NCBI GenBank assembly: GCA_965215055.1
Contig: OZ244046.1
Location: 1,615,648-1,679,647 of the forward strand
DNA length: 64,000 nt
Source: G965215055 sp965215055
GTDB lineage: Bacteria > Pseudomonadota > Gammaproteobacteria > UBA4575
Direction of reading: 5' to 3'
The translations under genes and the position numbers were made by a program. The notes below the pieces were generated by a model. The model was given only the letters and a program-made list of their open reading frames with translations, did not search any database and had not been told where the DNA came from. Shown one piece after another: positions 54,763-64,000 of the stretch (within the stretch, counting starts at the first letter, position 1; each line of letters opens with the position of its first letter).

Positions 54763-55653
54763 ATGACTGGCAAAACACGCTGTGGGTTTATCGCTATTGT
54801 GGGCCGCACAAATGTTGGTAAATCCACCTTGTTTAACAGTATGCTCGATGAGAAGCTTTCTATTGCCACTCGTAAACCACAAACCACCCGGCACAATATA
54901 CAGGGCATATTGAGTTTGGACGCCTGCCAGTTGATTTTAATCGATACCCCGGGAATTCAGTTGGGGAATCGACGTTTGATGAATAAAGTGTTAGCCCGCA
55001 ATGTGTTTTCCTCTTTGCAAGAAGTCGATGTTATTTTGATGTTGGTAGAGTTGGATCATTGGAAAGACGAAGATGAGTACCTTCTTACACAAATCAAACA
55101 GGTTGATAGTCCGGTTATAGCGGTAATGAATAAAATAGACAAAATTAAGGATAAATATAAATTACTCCCCATGTTGGACCGCATAAAAACGCGCTACGAC
55201 TTTACCAGTATAATTCCGTTTTCTGCCTTATACGGTGTAAACAAGGACGTTTTGACGCAAGAATTATGCAGGCTCGTTCCTGATTCTGAATTTCTATTTC
55301 CCGAAAATATAAGTTGGAATCGCGATGACAAGTTTGTGATTTCCGAAGTTGTGCGAGGGGTTGCGATGTCACAATTGCAGAAAGAGGTCCCCTACGCAAT
55401 TTATACGGAAGTTGAGGAATTTGATTATGGTGAAAGTCTAATAATGATAGTAGTGATTATTTGGGTGGAAAGAGAAAGCCAGAGACCTATTGTTATCGGT
55501 AAAAAAGGAGCCATGTTGAAAACTATAGGAGAGCAAGCCCGAATCAGACTTGAGAAGGTGTTTAATAAAAAAGTGGTGCTGAAAACATGGGTGAAAGTTA
55601 AACAAAACTGGCAGAATCGGCAGGAGATCGTCGCTCAGTTTGAGCAGCAATAA
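54763..55653 (+). CDS. era: GTPase Era
   Basis: Era binds the 3' end of 16S rRNA and guides 30S assembly. The 296-residue product has G1 GRTNVGKST (14-22), G3 DTPGIQ (about 60) and G4 NKIDKI (about 123), and a C-terminal KH domain (VIGKKGAMLKTIGEQARIRL). It is co-transcribed with rnc and recO. Confidence 0.98.
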   Translation: MTGKTRCGFIAIVGRTNVGKSTLFNSMLDEKLSIATRKPQTTRHNIQGILSLDACQLILIDTPGIQLGNRRLMNKVLARNVFSSLQEVDVILMLVELDHWKDEDEYLLTQIKQVDSPVIAVMNKIDKIKDKYKLLPMLDRIKTRYDFTSIIPFSALYGVNKDVLTQELCRLVPDSEFLFPENISWNRDDKFVISEVVRGVAMSQLQKEVPYAIYTEVEEFDYGESLIMIVVIIWVERESQRPIVIGKKGAMLKTIGEQARIRLEKVFNKKVVLKTWVKVKQNWQNRQEIVAQFEQQ

Positions 55654-55661
55654 ACCCGACC

Positions 55662-56360
55662 ATGAGAGTGCAATTGCAACGGGCCTATTGTATACACAGC
55701 AGGGCATATCGCGAGTCGAGTCAAATTGTGGAAATGTTGACCCCCGGTTACGGTTTGGTTCCGTGTATACGTCGCGGGTCAAAAAAACAAAACACGTCTC
55801 TCGGATTTCTGTTTACGCCGTTATTGGTATCCTGGAGTGGGAAAGGGGATCTTTTTACCCTCACGCATGTCGAGACGGCAGGAGTAACACAAATTACTTC
55901 GCCCGATTTGTACATTATCGGCATGTATCTCAATGAATTAATTTTTCGGTTGGTGCCAAAATCAAGCCCTAGTAAAGAAGTTTTCGATCTCTACCAGAAT
56001 GTTATCGGTGTGCTGGATGAAAGCGATCAACAGGAAAAATTACTACGTTTGTTTGAAGTAGAGTTGCTTACTTTGCTGGGGCATGGTCTTTCTTTGGATA
56101 AGGAAGCTGACCATCAAACACCAATAAGAGAAAATTGCACCTATCGTTATGATGTAGGTCTGGGAGCAGCTAAAGTTGTACGTGAAAGCACTGCGTGGAA
56201 TGTAGTCAAGGGTGCTACTTTATTGAGTTTGCAAGCTCCCCTGTGTATGGATTCAACTCATTTGGCCGAGGCCAAACAATTGATGAGAGGAGTCATTAAT
56301 TGGCATTTGGCGCACCGACCCTTACGCAGCCGGGAAATTCTGCAATTCATGCAGGCGTGA
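55662..56360 (+). CDS. recO: DNA repair protein RecO
   Basis: RecO helps load RecA on SSB-coated DNA in the RecFOR pathway. The 232-residue product starts MRVQLQRAYCIHSRAYRESS with the N-terminal OB fold (CIHSRAYRESSQIVEMLTPG) and a helical C-terminal part (LNELIFRLVPKSSPSKEVFD). It lacks the four-Cys zinc site found in some RecO, as is common in betaproteobacteria. The synteny is strong. Confidence 0.93.
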   Translation: MRVQLQRAYCIHSRAYRESSQIVEMLTPGYGLVPCIRRGSKKQNTSLGFLFTPLLVSWSGKGDLFTLTHVETAGVTQITSPDLYIIGMYLNELIFRLVPKSSPSKEVFDLYQNVIGVLDESDQQEKLLRLFEVELLTLLGHGLSLDKEADHQTPIRENCTYRYDVGLGAAKVVRESTAWNVVKGATLLSLQAPLCMDSTHLAEAKQLMRGVINWHLAHRPLRSREILQFMQA

Positions 56361-56372
56361 CGGCTACACTTT

Positions 56373-57107
56373 ATGGAAACTGAATCCGGAGTGCGCCTCG
56401 GTGTCAATCTCGATCATGTAATGACGATCCGTCAGGCGCGTTTTACACCCTATCCGGAATTGAAACAGGCAATTGAAATAGCGGAGCATGCCGGAGCCGA
56501 TGGCATTACCATGCACTTGCGTGAAGATCGTCGCCATATTCAAGATGCAGACGTATACCTTGCCAAACGAGTCGTCCAGACGAGTATGAATTTGGAAATG
56601 GCAGCGACTGAAGAAATGTGCGACATTGCGCTGGACGTAAAGCCGGAGAATTGCTGTCTCGTCCCTGAAAAAAGGCATGAATTGACCACTGAAGGTGGTT
56701 TGGACGTCATTACTCATCAAGTACGTATCAGAGAGTTTATTGCGGCTTTGAGTGAAGGGGGAATTAATGTTTCTCTGTTTATTGAACCGGATTTAAAAAT
56801 CATTGATGCTGCAGCAAAAGCAGGCGCGCCTGTCGTGGAATTGCATACTGGAGCCTATGCAGGCGCGCAGGGCACTGCGCAGCAAGATGCACTTGCAAGA
56901 CTTAAAGGCGCAGTAGCACATGCAGCCGCGTCAGGTCTGGTCGTAAACGCGGGTCACGGCTTGCATTATGGGAACGTTGCGTTGATTTCAGGTATTGAAG
57001 GTATATATGAGCTTAATATCGGACACTCAATCGTGGCATACGCACTGTTTGTAGGGCTGGGACAAGCCGTGAAAAAAATGAAAAAGACTATGAGGGAGAC
57101 GGCATAA
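56373..57107 (+). CDS. pdxJ: Pyridoxine 5'-phosphate synthase
   Basis: PdxJ closes the ring of vitamin B6 from deoxyxylulose phosphate and aminoacetone phosphate. The 244-residue TIM barrel has LGVNLDHVMTIRQAR at the start and GADGITMHLREDRRHIQD. It also has KPENCCLVPEKRHELTTEGG and the C-terminal VNAGHGLHYGNV and LNIGHSIVAYALFVGL. It sits between recO and acpS, as usual. Confidence 0.98.
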   Translation: METESGVRLGVNLDHVMTIRQARFTPYPELKQAIEIAEHAGADGITMHLREDRRHIQDADVYLAKRVVQTSMNLEMAATEEMCDIALDVKPENCCLVPEKRHELTTEGGLDVITHQVRIREFIAALSEGGINVSLFIEPDLKIIDAAAKAGAPVVELHTGAYAGAQGTAQQDALARLKGAVAHAAASGLVVNAGHGLHYGNVALISGIEGIYELNIGHSIVAYALFVGLGQAVKKMKKTMRETA

Positions 57108-57111
57108 GAAG

Positions 57112-57495
57112 ATGGGCTTGATTGGGTCAGGAATTGACATCCTGGATACTCGGCGCGTACGGAGAGTCTATATCAAGTATCCACAGTCTTTTGCAAATAA
57201 GGTTTTAAATAGAGTCGAGTTGATGGAGTTTCACCGGCAGCGTAACAAGCTACAATACTTGTCGCATCGGTTTGCGGTGAAAGAGGCGATTGCCAAGGCA
57301 TTTGGCACAGGTATGCGAGGGCAAATGTTGTGGAAAAACATATATATTACTCATGATGAATTAGGTAAACCCGTAGCCAATTTTGAAAAGGTATTAGCAG
57401 ATCAGATTGGTACGAATGGCATAGAGATTTCCATCAGTGTCTCTCATGAAAAAAATTATACGATTGCGCAAGCTATAGTTTTCAGTAAAACCTAG
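57112..57495 (+). CDS. acpS: Holo-[acyl-carrier-protein] synthase
   Basis: AcpS attaches phosphopantetheine from CoA to acyl carrier protein. The 127-residue product has the metal-binding Asp in GSGIDILDTRRV and the second motif RFAVKEAIAKAFGTGMRGQM. Length and synteny are normal. It starts 4 bases after pdxJ. Confidence 0.97.
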   Translation: MGLIGSGIDILDTRRVRRVYIKYPQSFANKVLNRVELMEFHRQRNKLQYLSHRFAVKEAIAKAFGTGMRGQMLWKNIYITHDELGKPVANFEKVLADQIGTNGIEISISVSHEKNYTIAQAIVFSKT

Positions 57496-57499
57496 TACG

Positions 57500-58393
57500 G
57501 TGAACATTCCTACCATAGAAAAATTTGTCGGCAATACTCCATTAGTGCGTTTACAACGTCTGCCCGGCCAGTCTTCAAATCTGATTCTAGGCAAGTTGGA
57601 GGGAAACAATCCGGCAGGTTCGGTTAAAGACAGGCCTGCTTTAAGCATGATAACCGGGGCTGAGAAACGCGGTGAAATCAAACCTGGCGATAGCTTGATT
57701 GAAGCTACCAGTGGCAATACCGGTATTGCCTTAGCCATGGTTGCTGCGATGAAAGGCTATAATCTAAAACTCATCATGCCGGAAAGCATGAGTCTGGAAC
57801 GTCGTGCCTCTATGCAGGCATTTGGAGCTGAACTGATTTTGGTTTCCACAGAAGAGGGTATGGAAGGGGCTCGCGATTTGGCTTTGCAAATGCAAGTTGA
57901 CGGCAAAGGTAAAGTGTTAGACCAATTTTCCAATCTGGATAACCCTCTTGCACATTATCGTGCCACTGGGCCAGAAATTTGGCGCGACGTAAAAGGGAGG
58001 ATTACGCACTTTGTGAGTTCCATGGGCACTACTGGGACCATCATGGGCGTGTCCAGATACCTGAAGGAAATGAACTCCAATGTTCAGATTATTGGTGTTG
58101 AACCGTCTGAGGGTTCGAAAATACCTGGTATAAGAAAATGGCCAGAGGAATATATCCCCAAGATTTTTAATGCTGCCTTTGTTGACCAAGTGATAGCTGT
58201 CACTCAGCAGGAAGCCGAAGACATGATGCGCAGACTGGGCAAGGAGGAAGGGATATTCTGCGGCATATCGTCTGGCGGTGCCGTTGCGGCAGCGTTGAAA
58301 GTTTCCACACAAGTACAAGACGCGGTAATCGTAACTATTGTCTGTGACCGCGGTGACCGCTATTTGTCTACCGGCCTTTTTTCTGCCAAATAA
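57500..58393 (+). CDS. cysM: Cysteine synthase B
   Basis: CysM makes cysteine from O-acetylserine and sulfide or thiosulfate with PLP. The GTG at 57500 starts NIPTIEKFVGNTPLVRLQRL. Lys43 in NNPAGSVKDRPA binds the cofactor. The substrate loop is EATSGNTGIALA, and the phosphate site GISSGGAVAAAL. At 297 residues and with the shorter loop pattern, it fits CysM rather than CysK. Confidence 0.95.
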   Translation: MNIPTIEKFVGNTPLVRLQRLPGQSSNLILGKLEGNNPAGSVKDRPALSMITGAEKRGEIKPGDSLIEATSGNTGIALAMVAAMKGYNLKLIMPESMSLERRASMQAFGAELILVSTEEGMEGARDLALQMQVDGKGKVLDQFSNLDNPLAHYRATGPEIWRDVKGRITHFVSSMGTTGTIMGVSRYLKEMNSNVQIIGVEPSEGSKIPGIRKWPEEYIPKIFNAAFVDQVIAVTQQEAEDMMRRLGKEEGIFCGISSGGAVAAALKVSTQVQDAVIVTIVCDRGDRYLSTGLFSAK

Positions 58394-58400
58394 CCCTTGC

Positions 58401-59171
58401 ATGAACGTTCTTGTCTTTGACATTGAAACAGTGCCTGACATTGAGTCCGGTATGAAAATCTACGATTTGCAAGGCTTGTCTGATCAGGAGGTAATCAAGG
58501 CAATCGAACATGTTCGTAATCAACAGACTGGCAGTGGGTTCATGCCACATTATTTGCAGAAAATTGTCGCTATCTCTGCTGTACTTTCCACCACAGATAT
58601 ATTCCAGGTGTGGTCACTGGGTTCTTTACAATCGACTGAAAAAGAGTTGCTTGAACGTTTTTTTGATGGCTTGGAAAAATACAATCCGACCATAGTTTCC
58701 TGGAATGGAAGTGGCTTTGATTTGCCCGTGATCCACTTTCGTGCTCTGTTGCATGGTGTCAAGGCGCACCATTACTGGCAAGTTGGTAACGAAGATACCA
58801 GTTTTCGCTATAATAATTACCTCAGCCGATTTCACTGGCGGCATATCGACCTGATGGACGTTTTGGCCGCGTATCAACCTTATGCATTTGCCAAGTTGGA
58901 CCACATCGCCACTATGCTGGGGCTTCCCGGCAAGTTCAGTATGGATGGGAGCAAGGTATGTGATGCCTATTTAGCAGGAGAACTGGAGTCCATTCGAAAC
59001 TACTGCGAAACTGATGCGTTGAATTCATATTTGATCTATTTGCGCTTTGAACTCATGCGCGGCAAGATTCTGGATAATGAATATAGAGCCCAATGTGAGC
59101 AAGTAAGGTTTTTTCTTGGTGAATCAAACAAGCCGCATTTTTCAGAATTTCTACAGCATTGGCAAAGCTAA
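58401..59171 (+). CDS. 3'-5' exonuclease, PolB-like DEDD family
   Basis: The start at 58401 (MNVLVFDIETVPDIESG) follows cysM by 7 bases. The 256-residue product has the exonuclease motifs ExoI VFDIETVPD, ExoII SWNGSGFDLPVIHFR and ExoIII YCETDALNSYLIYLRFE, with four acidic metal ligands. It is a free-standing exonuclease of the predicted PolB-like group without a polymerase domain. Its role is probably DNA or RNA trimming. The end overlaps the dapE stop on the other strand by 4 bases. Confidence 0.9.
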   Translation: MNVLVFDIETVPDIESGMKIYDLQGLSDQEVIKAIEHVRNQQTGSGFMPHYLQKIVAISAVLSTTDIFQVWSLGSLQSTEKELLERFFDGLEKYNPTIVSWNGSGFDLPVIHFRALLHGVKAHHYWQVGNEDTSFRYNNYLSRFHWRHIDLMDVLAAYQPYAFAKLDHIATMLGLPGKFSMDGSKVCDAYLAGELESIRNYCETDALNSYLIYLRFELMRGKILDNEYRAQCEQVRFFLGESNKPHFSEFLQHWQS

Positions 59172-60295
59172 ATCAGGAGTTTCCGCAATATTTTTTCATA
59201 TATCTCGGTAAGCTGATCAAGAGCTTTCACGTCAACATATTCATTCGCCTTGTGAATGCTTTCATTTACGGGTCCCAGTTCGACGACTTGTGCGCCAGTA
59301 GCAGCAATAAACCTTCCGTCAGAAGTGCCGCCACCAGTAGATAACTCAGGTCGGATCTTCATCGTTTCGTAAATGGCCAGTTCGCAGGCATGGGCAAGTT
59401 CACCGGGTGGACAATAAAAAGGATTGCCGGACAAATGCCAATCAATTTCATAATCCAGACGGTGGTTTTTTAATACTTGTTCAACTTTAGTTTTGATTTC
59501 ATCAGCGGTGATTTCAGTTGAGAAACGCAAGTTGAATTCTGCCGTCAATATGCCCGGGATGACATTGCCTGCACCCGTGCCTGCACGTAGGTTGGAGACT
59601 TGGAGACAGGTAGCTGAAAAGCGCTCATTACCGGCATCCCATTTAAGAGAAACAAGCTCGTCAAGTGCAGGTGCAAATTTGTGAATCGGGTTGTCAGCTG
59701 ATTGTGGATAGGCGACGTGTCCTTGTAGCCCTTTTATCCGCAGGGATGCAGAGAGTGAACCGCGCCTGCCGATTTTAAGCGTGTCCCCTACTATAGTGGT
59801 GCTGGTAGGCTCACCAATGATGCACCAGTCGATCGCTACCTCTCGAGTTTCTAGTGTTTCAATAACCTTTGCCGTGCCATTGATTGCTGGGCCTTCTTCA
59901 TCGCTGGTCAGTAGTAACGCAATTGAACCTTTGTGGTTTGGATAAGTGCGTACGAAGTTTTCACAGGCTATGGTAATTGCAGCAATACTGGATTTCATAT
60001 CTGCGGCACCACGTCCATAAAGCCTGTTTTCCCGAATAGCGGGTTCAAAGGGTGGTGATTGCCATTGTCGTTGCGGGCCAGGGGGTACCACGTCCGTATG
60101 CCCTGCAAAAACAAGTAGTGGCGTTTGAGTGCCGCGTCGTAACCATAAATTGGTTACTTCGCCATGATGCATCGTTTGAGGCTGAAAGCCAGAGTTTTCC
60201 AGGTGCTTGGCTATGATTGCCTGGCAATCGCAGTCATCGGGGGTAATCGAAGGCTGCTTGATGAGTTTCTTTGCCAGTTCCAAGGTAGCTGACAT
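59168..60295 (-). CDS. dapE: Succinyl-diaminopimelate desuccinylase
   Basis: DapE hydrolyses N-succinyl-diaminopimelate in lysine and peptidoglycan synthesis. The 375-residue M20 metallopeptidase has the first metal His in FAGHTDVVPPG and the bridging Asp in LYGRGAADMKSS. The catalytic Glu is in LLTSDEEGPAINGT, and the last His follows ELGPVNESIHKANEYV. It lies directly downstream of dapD. Confidence 0.97.
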   Translation of the reverse strand: MSATLELAKKLIKQPSITPDDCDCQAIIAKHLENSGFQPQTMHHGEVTNLWLRRGTQTPLLVFAGHTDVVPPGPQRQWQSPPFEPAIRENRLYGRGAADMKSSIAAITIACENFVRTYPNHKGSIALLLTSDEEGPAINGTAKVIETLETREVAIDWCIIGEPTSTTIVGDTLKIGRRGSLSASLRIKGLQGHVAYPQSADNPIHKFAPALDELVSLKWDAGNERFSATCLQVSNLRAGTGAGNVIPGILTAEFNLRFSTEITADEIKTKVEQVLKNHRLDYEIDWHLSGNPFYCPPGELAHACELAIYETMKIRPELSTGGGTSDGRFIAATGAQVVELGPVNESIHKANEYVDVKALDQLTEIYEKILRKLLI

Positions 60296-60305
60296 AATTT
60301 TTACA

Positions 60306-61133
60306 TCAGTCCACTGTCCGCAGCAGTTCGTTAATACCTACTTTACTGCGTGTCTTTTCATCTACCTGCTTTACAATTACTGCGCAGTACAAGCTATATT
60401 TACCATCCTTGGAAGGCAAATTGCCTGATACTACTACTGAACCCGAAGGAATGCGTCCATAGCTTATTTCTCCAGTTTCCCGATTATAGATTTTTGTGCT
60501 TTTCCCGATATATACGCCCATCGAGATTACCGAGCCTTTTTCAACGACCACACCTTCAACGACTTCGGAGCGTGCGCCGATAAAGCAGTCATCTTCTATG
60601 ATGGTTGGTGCAGCTTGTAGTGGTTCAAGTACGCCGCCAATACCGACGCCCCCTGATAGGTGAACGTTTTTGCCTATTTGCGCGCAAGAACCTACAGTAG
60701 CCCAGGTATCTACCATGGAGCCCGAATCGACATAAGCACCGATATTTACATAACTTGGCATCAACACTACGTCGGAGGCGATGTAGGCTCCATGCCGTAC
60801 TATCGCGGGAGGAACAATGCGCGCGCCTTGTTCCTTAATCGCAGTTGCATCCATTCGTGAGAATTTTGTGGCAACCTTGTCATAGTATTTTGTAACGCCT
60901 ACGTCAATGACCTGATTCTCATTGATTCTGAATGAAAGTAGCACGGCCTTTTTGAGCCATTCATGCACTACCCAGTCAGTCCCTTGCTTTTCAGCGACAC
61001 GTAATTTTCCCTGATCAAGAAGGTTGAGAGTACGTTCGACGGCTTCACGTGTACCTGAGTCTACGGAAATTGGGGTGAGTTCCGCACGATTCTCGAAAGC
61101 CTTTTCTATGCTCTCTCGGCTGGATTCGTCCAT
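60306..61133 (-). CDS. dapD: Tetrahydrodipicolinate N-succinyltransferase
   Basis: DapD succinylates tetrahydrodipicolinate, the step before DapC and DapE. The 275-residue product has an N-terminal helical domain and a left-handed beta helix of hexapeptide repeats (VGSCAQIGKNVHLSGGVGIG, VLEPLQAAPTIIEDDCFIG). The C-terminal VVSGNLPSKDGKYSLYCAV is conserved. It is 10 bases upstream of dapE in one operon. The 156 bases up to glnD hold its promoter, which I could not define. Confidence 0.97.
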   Translation of the reverse strand: MDESSRESIEKAFENRAELTPISVDSGTREAVERTLNLLDQGKLRVAEKQGTDWVVHEWLKKAVLLSFRINENQVIDVGVTKYYDKVATKFSRMDATAIKEQGARIVPPAIVRHGAYIASDVVLMPSYVNIGAYVDSGSMVDTWATVGSCAQIGKNVHLSGGVGIGGVLEPLQAAPTIIEDDCFIGARSEVVEGVVVEKGSVISMGVYIGKSTKIYNRETGEISYGRIPSGSVVVSGNLPSKDGKYSLYCAVIVKQVDEKTRSKVGINELLRTVD

Positions 61134-61289
61134 CGTTTTTCCTTACTTGCCTGGTAGTCGTTTTTAGGTAGAAATTCCAGAGTTACTTGGATTATCCCTC
61201 GTTGTTATACGCTCATGCGACTCTGGTAATGTTAAAGCATTTTTCTTGTGCAGTGAAAATGTTCGCCAAGTTTTTTTAAGTCGGTAGAC

Positions 61290-63977
61290 TTAATTGTATT
61301 GCCGGGAGATTTTTTCGGGTTGTCGTAGATGTTTATTGATGGCCCCTCTTAATTTATCTTGCTGTTGCGGATTCAAGGGCCCGTTTTCAAGATTACTGAT
61401 TTGAAAAATATTATGTACGCGCTCTCCCAGCTTTGAAATACGCGCGTTGTGCACTGCAATATTACAGCCTACGAATGCATTGCCTACACAGGCGAGCAGC
61501 CCTGGGAAATCAGGTGCTTTAAGTTCCAGAATTGTGTAGGTATCGTTTGAGTTTTTATCAAACCTTATCTCCGTAGGCACTCGTAGTTCCCTAATTTTTC
61601 TTGGTAGCCCCTGTACGAGTGTGGCGGTAGTATCAACTGGATTTTCAAGTACTTCAGCAATTTTTTTAGTGATTGATTTACATTGATTTTCATCATTAAC
61701 AGGATTGCCGTTGACATCCAACACCAGGAATGTATCTAGGGCATGACCTTTCTTCGAGGTAATGACTCTGGCATGGACGATTACTAACCCCAGCTTTATT
61801 AGAGTGGAAGTAATATGCGCAAATAGATAGTTATGATCACTGCAATATATAAATATTTCCGTAGCACCTCTCGCACTGTACTGATGTATGTTGACAATTG
61901 CCTCTTTGTTTCCTTGGTGGCTCAGTACAGCTTGTGTATGACGCATGATCTCTTCGTCTGAATGACGTAAAAAATAATCCTCTTCAAACTCCTGCCAAAA
62001 TGCCAAACAGATGCCTTTCTCAATGCCTCGTGCCGCCAGTTTCTGTAAGGCCGATTCCTTTACTTCGTTTATCAGTGCTTCGTATTTAATCGGTGAGCCT
62101 GACCCGCGTCTTAAATATTTTGATGTATTTTGGTAGAGTTGTGCCAGCAAGGTACTCCGCCAATTGCTCCAAAGCTTTGGATTTGTGCCGCGTATATCGG
62201 CAATCGTTAATAGATACAAGTAATTTAGGCGTGTAAGACTACCCACGTTTTCAGCAAATTTTTTTACTACTTCCAGGTCGTCAATGTCATGGTGCTGTGC
62301 GGTAATAGACATTACCAAGTGGTTTTTAACCAGCCAACCAACCAGATTTGCGTCAAATCTGCTGAGATCGTGTTCTAGGCAAAATGTTTTTGCCTCTTCA
62401 GCCCCTAGCTTTGAATGATCACCCTTTCGACCTTTGGCGATGTCATGAAATAGTGCGGCCAAGTACAATAATAAAGCCTTGGGGGTTTGAGTAAAAATAT
62501 CATGGTATATGGCAAATTCGCCCTCTGTTTTCGCTGCCCCGAATTGACATGTGTTTTCGAAAACGCGAAGGGTGTGTTCTTCAACGGTATAGATGTGATA
62601 GAGATCAAACTGCATCCTCCCGGTTACTGCACCGAAACTGGGCCAATATCTATCCAGCACGCCCAGTTGTGCCATGCGCCGAATTTCTCGACTGTTCGTT
62701 TGCGGTTGATTTAGGATGGAAATAAACATCTTTCGGTTTTCGCTATTATTTCGGAATCGATCATCCACCAAGTACAGATGGTCAAGTAAGAGTTGCACGA
62801 GCTCATCACTGGGGCCGCGTAAGTTATTGTTTTGTTGTAATAATTGAAATAATTCCAGAATAGAGGATGGCGTATGTATAAATATGCTGGCATGTTTGGC
62901 TTCGAGTTGATTGCCACGCATTTGAAAACGCTCGTTGATAGCTTTGGCTCTTCGTTTTAACAGTGCCGGGAAAATTCTTGGGCGTAATCGTTTTATTAAG
63001 AGTTCTATGAGCGTAGATACTTGATTAGTGGTTCGATAAAACACTTGCATAAACTCTTCAACTCGCAAATTCCTTCTATCATTGTCAAAGCCCAGTAGAG
63101 AAGCCACGTCATATTGGTAGTCGAACAATAGACGTTCTTCATTGCGTTGCGTATGCAAGTGTAAAGCGAAACGAATATCAGCTAGTGTCTTATAAGCCTC
63201 CTGTAGCAGTACGAGTTCACCTTTTGTCAGGAACTCCCTGGAGACTAATTCGTCCAAACGTTTGATTTTGAAGTGACGTTGTACCAGCCATCCAAGTGTA
63301 TGTAAATCACGCAACCCCCCGGGGCTTTCTTTAACGTTTGGTTCAAGGTGATTGGCAGTATCGCTGTATTTGTGGTGCCGATTTTCCAGTTCTTTTGTCT
63401 TTTCCTTGAAAAATTTCTTACTCGGCCAAATTTTATCGTTATTTATTATTTTCAGTACTTGGTTAAACAGGTTTTTATTGCCAGATAGATAATGAAGTTC
63501 CATCAGGCTTGTCATTACGGTTATGTCGTTTTTGGCCTCATTTACACAATCTTTTGCAGTTCGTACAGACTGGGAAATTGGCAGGTTTATATCCCAAAGG
63601 AAAGTCAGGAATGCTTTGACTTTCAGGTTGATCTCCTGATTTGCGCTTTCATCAAGAACAATCATTAAGTCAACATCGGACTCGGGGAAAAGTTCCCGGC
63701 GACCATATCCACCGATAGCAATTAATACCGCAGAATGATCTGGAAATTTGTGCAACTCCCATATGTTCTTTAGCAACTCATCTATAATGCGCGTGTTTAA
63801 TGAGATGAGTTCACGAACGTCAGTTTGAGCCTGGAAACGTTCCTGCAGTAAGCCCGACAGCTTGCCGAGGATTTTTTTATAATGAGAAGCCGTGGTTTTT
63901 TTTGATTCTCTTGGGTTCAGCAATTGTAGAATGGAAGAAATGCCATCATCTGCATCGAAAATGTTTAAGCCAGACAT
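61290..63977 (-). CDS. glnD: Bifunctional uridylyltransferase/uridylyl-removing enzyme GlnD
   Basis: GlnD senses glutamine and adds or removes UMP on the PII protein. The 895-residue product has the nucleotidyltransferase site GGYGRRELFPESDVDLM (about 88-104), then the helical NT-associated domain. An HD phosphohydrolase domain has LFHDIAKGRKGDHSKLGAEE (about 505-525), and two C-terminal ACT domains bind glutamine (TEIFIYCSDHNYLFAHITST and YTILELKAPDFPGLLACVGN). All catalytic motifs are intact. It is at the right edge and complete. It faces away from dapD. Confidence 0.97.
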   Translation of the reverse strand: MSGLNIFDADDGISSILQLLNPRESKKTTASHYKKILGKLSGLLQERFQAQTDVRELISLNTRIIDELLKNIWELHKFPDHSAVLIAIGGYGRRELFPESDVDLMIVLDESANQEINLKVKAFLTFLWDINLPISQSVRTAKDCVNEAKNDITVMTSLMELHYLSGNKNLFNQVLKIINNDKIWPSKKFFKEKTKELENRHHKYSDTANHLEPNVKESPGGLRDLHTLGWLVQRHFKIKRLDELVSREFLTKGELVLLQEAYKTLADIRFALHLHTQRNEERLLFDYQYDVASLLGFDNDRRNLRVEEFMQVFYRTTNQVSTLIELLIKRLRPRIFPALLKRRAKAINERFQMRGNQLEAKHASIFIHTPSSILELFQLLQQNNNLRGPSDELVQLLLDHLYLVDDRFRNNSENRKMFISILNQPQTNSREIRRMAQLGVLDRYWPSFGAVTGRMQFDLYHIYTVEEHTLRVFENTCQFGAAKTEGEFAIYHDIFTQTPKALLLYLAALFHDIAKGRKGDHSKLGAEEAKTFCLEHDLSRFDANLVGWLVKNHLVMSITAQHHDIDDLEVVKKFAENVGSLTRLNYLYLLTIADIRGTNPKLWSNWRSTLLAQLYQNTSKYLRRGSGSPIKYEALINEVKESALQKLAARGIEKGICLAFWQEFEEDYFLRHSDEEIMRHTQAVLSHQGNKEAIVNIHQYSARGATEIFIYCSDHNYLFAHITSTLIKLGLVIVHARVITSKKGHALDTFLVLDVNGNPVNDENQCKSITKKIAEVLENPVDTTATLVQGLPRKIRELRVPTEIRFDKNSNDTYTILELKAPDFPGLLACVGNAFVGCNIAVHNARISKLGERVHNIFQISNLENGPLNPQQQDKLRGAINKHLRQPEKISRQYN

Positions 63978-64000
63978 CAGCGGATCATGTTTAATCAGCT

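Overview
This 64 kb window is chromosomal DNA of a Gram-negative bacterium, most likely a betaproteobacterium. The support is the bacterial rrn operon with tRNA-Ile and tRNA-Ala in the spacer, the housekeeping order lepB-rnc-era-recO-pdxJ-acpS, the anmK-M23-tyrS and thrS-infC-rpmI-rplT-pheS-pheT-ihfA-merR blocks, and a LepB/ErpA/HemJ/Bfr set typical of that class. The order Nitrosomonadales is my best guess, without a database comparison.

Region 1 (1-12.5 kb) is accessory and holds the most unusual content. It is a peptide-secretion locus of the NHLM/microcin type. It has a TolC-like channel (1820-3223, +), and a three-gene operon on the minus strand: HlyD-type adaptor, C39-peptidase ABC exporter and a second ABC exporter (9580-3220). 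A secreted alpha/beta hydrolase follows (9805-10740). Then comes a tandem array of six small double-glycine precursor genes (12385-10807, minus strand). The six share an almost invariant 41-residue leader ending in VSGG or ISGG, but have divergent short, polar C-termini. A LanM lanthionine synthetase at the left edge has lost the zinc-ligand part of its cyclase domain and lies next to a truncated IS630 transposase. The locus therefore looks like a bacteriocin cluster that kept export and precursors but lost its lanthionine enzyme. The exporter's C39 peptidase would cut after Gly-Gly and release the cores.

Region 2 (12.5-26.4 kb) is housekeeping: hemL, thiE, thiD, rubredoxin, a class II aldolase, a PfkB kinase, a HAD phosphatase, the iron-storage pair bfr/bfd with a Fur-like site, hemJ, argC, a membrane coiled-coil protein with a bactofilin, erpA, anmK, an M23 endopeptidase and tyrS. 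Region 3 (26.4-31.9 kb) is a complete rRNA operon with promoter, boxA elements and terminator.

Region 4 (32-41.8 kb) is a surface-polysaccharide cluster: galE, a HAD-UbiA fusion, a sulfotransferase, a methyltransferase with a decayed partial copy nearby, an alpha/alpha-barrel protein, two glycosyltransferases and a UDP-sugar dehydrogenase. The last glycosyltransferase is preceded by a 22-bp C tract (coding strand) that puts an upstream ATG one base out of frame, and a 25-bp homopolymer lies beyond its other end. This is the layout of a phase-variation switch.

Region 5 (42-64 kb) is again core: tRNA-Asn, an aspartate aminotransferase, uvrB, tRNA-Val, the thrS-to-merR translation block, tRNA-Pro, lepB to acpS, cysM, a DEDD exonuclease, dapE, dapD and glnD.
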